Shown in pieces: positions 5,503 to 6,534 of a DNA stretch of 6,534 nucleotides (within the stretch, counting starts at the first letter, position 1; every line of letters starts with the position of its first letter). The notes beneath the pieces were generated by a model that searched no databases, was not told the origin of the DNA, and saw only the letters and a program-made list of their open reading frames with translations. A program made the position numbers and the translations under genes. Origin of the DNA: an uncultured Clostridia bacterium (lineage in GTDB: Bacteria > Bacillota_A > Clostridia > Oscillospirales > Oscillospiraceae); NCBI GenBank assembly GCA_949289625.1, contig CASEPH010000372.1, forward strand, positions 1 to 6,534, written 5' to 3'.

Positions 5503-6534
5503 ATGAATGCTTCAACAGCAATCAAAAAATTCGGATTGGAGCAGGCCTTCAACTACCTGTATAAGGATCCAAAAGAAAATCTCGTAAAGCTGATGGATTG
5601 GGCGGATAAGTTTGCAGGCGGCGAGTTTGAAACGCAGCGGAAGCTCATCCGCGAGGCGATCACGGATCCGAAGCACCCCTACTATCCCTTCATTCAGCGG
5701 CTTCTCACAGACATCGACCCGGAGGTCATGAAGACCATCGCCGTGAACTTCTTTATCAACGCCTCCTTGGTTGGATGGCCCAAGCAGGAGGAGTGCCGCA
5801 AGAAATATGGCTGCAATATTCCATGGGCCATTCTTCTGGACCCCACCAGTGCCTGCAACCTCCACTGCACCGGCTGCTGGGCCGCTGAGTACGGCAACAA
5901 GCTGAACCTGACCTACGAGGAGATCGACGGCATTATCCAGCAGGGCAAGGAACTGGGAATCTACATGTACATCTACACCGGCGGTGAGCCGCTGGTGCGC
6001 AAGAAGGACCTGATCCGCCTTTGTGAAAAGCACTCCGACTGCATTTTCCTCAGCTTTACCAACGCCACACTGATCGATGAGGCCTTTGCGGATGAGATGC
6101 TACGGGTAAAGAATTTTGTCCCCGCGATTTCCCTGGAGGGCTCCGAGAGCGCCACAGATGGTCGGCGCGGCGACGGCGTGTACGGCAAGGTCATGAAGGC
6201 CATCGATCTGCTGCACCAGAAAAAGCTGGTCTACGGGATTTCCGCCTGCTACACCAGCGCCAATTTCGAGTCCATTACCTCTGAGGCGTTCTTCGATCAA
6301 CTAATCGGCCTGGGCTGCTATTTCATTTGGTACTTCCACTATATGCCGGTGGGCAATGACGCCTCTCCGGAGCTGCTGCCCACTCCGGAGCAGCGGATCG
6401 CTACCTATCACCGCATCCGGAAATACCGGGCGGAGAAGCCCCTGTTCGCCATGGACTTCCAGAACGACGCGGAGTATGTGGGTGGCTGTATTGCCGGCGG
6501 CCGCAGGTATCTGCACATCAATGCCAACGGTGAT
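5503..6534 (+). CDS. Radical SAM protein with SPASM-like C-terminus (partial, runs off the right edge)
   Basis: The frame is open from ATG 5503 to the last base, giving 344 codons without a stop; the C-terminus is missing. AAGGGAGG (5487-5494), eight bases before the ATG, supports the start. Residues 1-105 form a charged, largely helical N-terminal region of no known function, with CRKKYGC at its end. The radical SAM core begins at about 108. CNLHCTGC supplies the CX3CX2C ligands of the 4Fe-4S cluster (Cys118, Cys122, Cys125), followed by the SAM-binding TGGEP (159-163) and ISLEG (209-213). At 328-344, GCIAGGRRYLHINANGD resembles the opening of a SPASM or twitch domain, with Cys329 a likely auxiliary-cluster ligand. 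The partner cysteines would lie past the edge. Such proteins modify peptides, mature enzymes or act on small molecules; the substrate is not predictable here. No precursor-peptide gene is seen immediately upstream. Apart from its first 100-150 bases, the gene is GC-rich like the oleate hydratase. Confidence 0.92.
   Translation, partial: MNASTAIKKFGLEQAFNYLYKDPKENLVKLMDWADKFAGGEFETQRKLIREAITDPKHPYYPFIQRLLTDIDPEVMKTIAVNFFINASLVGWPKQEECRKKYGCNIPWAILLDPTSACNLHCTGCWAAEYGNKLNLTYEEIDGIIQQGKELGIYMYIYTGGEPLVRKKDLIRLCEKHSDCIFLSFTNATLIDEAFADEMLRVKNFVPAISLEGSESATDGRRGDGVYGKVMKAIDLLHQKKLVYGISACYTSANFESITSEAFFDQLIGLGCYFIWYFHYMPVGNDASPELLPTPEQRIATYHRIRKYRAEKPLFAMDFQNDAEYVGGCIAGGRRYLHINANGD

Noticed and set aside
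5495..5503. A minimal ATG-TCA-TAA frame overlapping the radical SAM start codon
   Set aside because: The ATG overlaps the end of the ribosome binding site region and leaves no spacing for initiation, so it is a coincidence of sequence.
5512..6033. A 173-codon open frame on the minus strand across the radical SAM gene
   Set aside because: The plus-strand frame carries the CX3CX2C cluster motif, GGEP and a good ribosome binding site, so the minus-strand frame is a shadow.

Overview
The window reads as bacterial chromosome from a low-to-moderate GC member of the Bacillota, most likely class Clostridia and plausibly a gut Oscillospiraceae or Lachnospiraceae relative. This rests on strong AGGAGG-type ribosome binding sites before most genes, short gaps, same-strand layout, and the look of the DegV, GlgB, oleate hydratase and radical SAM proteins. 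The genus cannot be fixed from sequence reading alone. All genes are on the + strand.

Layout. Bases 1-124 stay open in one frame and may be the 3' end of an upstream gene. A DegV-family fatty-acid-binding protein (148-990) is followed 47 bases later by a 599-residue GH13 glycogen branching enzyme (1038-2837). No terminator lies between them, so they may share a transcript. A long hairpin with a TTTT run (2852-2898) ends that unit. Oleate hydratase (2966-4741) then starts behind a near-perfect Shine-Dalgarno sequence. Its stop codon is followed at once by a 16-base dyad (4742-4757) and a perfect 15-bp stem-loop (4767-4810). Next come a six-helix DUF308/HdeD-like membrane protein (4842-5432) and a radical SAM protein that begins at 5503 and runs off the right edge.

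How the genes may work together. Oleate hydratase adds water to the cis-9 double bond of oleate and related unsaturated fatty acids, which detoxifies host or dietary fatty acids. DegV/FakB proteins bind fatty acids for the FakA kinase. A theme of handling exogenous fatty acids is therefore possible, but a terminator and a glycogen gene separate the two, so this is inference. The DUF308 gene has little room for a promoter of its own and probably depends on read-through from oleate hydratase. That, plus the following radical SAM gene, makes 2966-6534 a possible hydratase / membrane protein / radical SAM unit, and it is the most interesting part of the window. The hydratase and radical SAM genes are visibly richer in GC and C-ending codons than the DegV, branching-enzyme and DUF308 genes. 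I see no rRNA, tRNA, CRISPR array, insertion sequence or phage feature.
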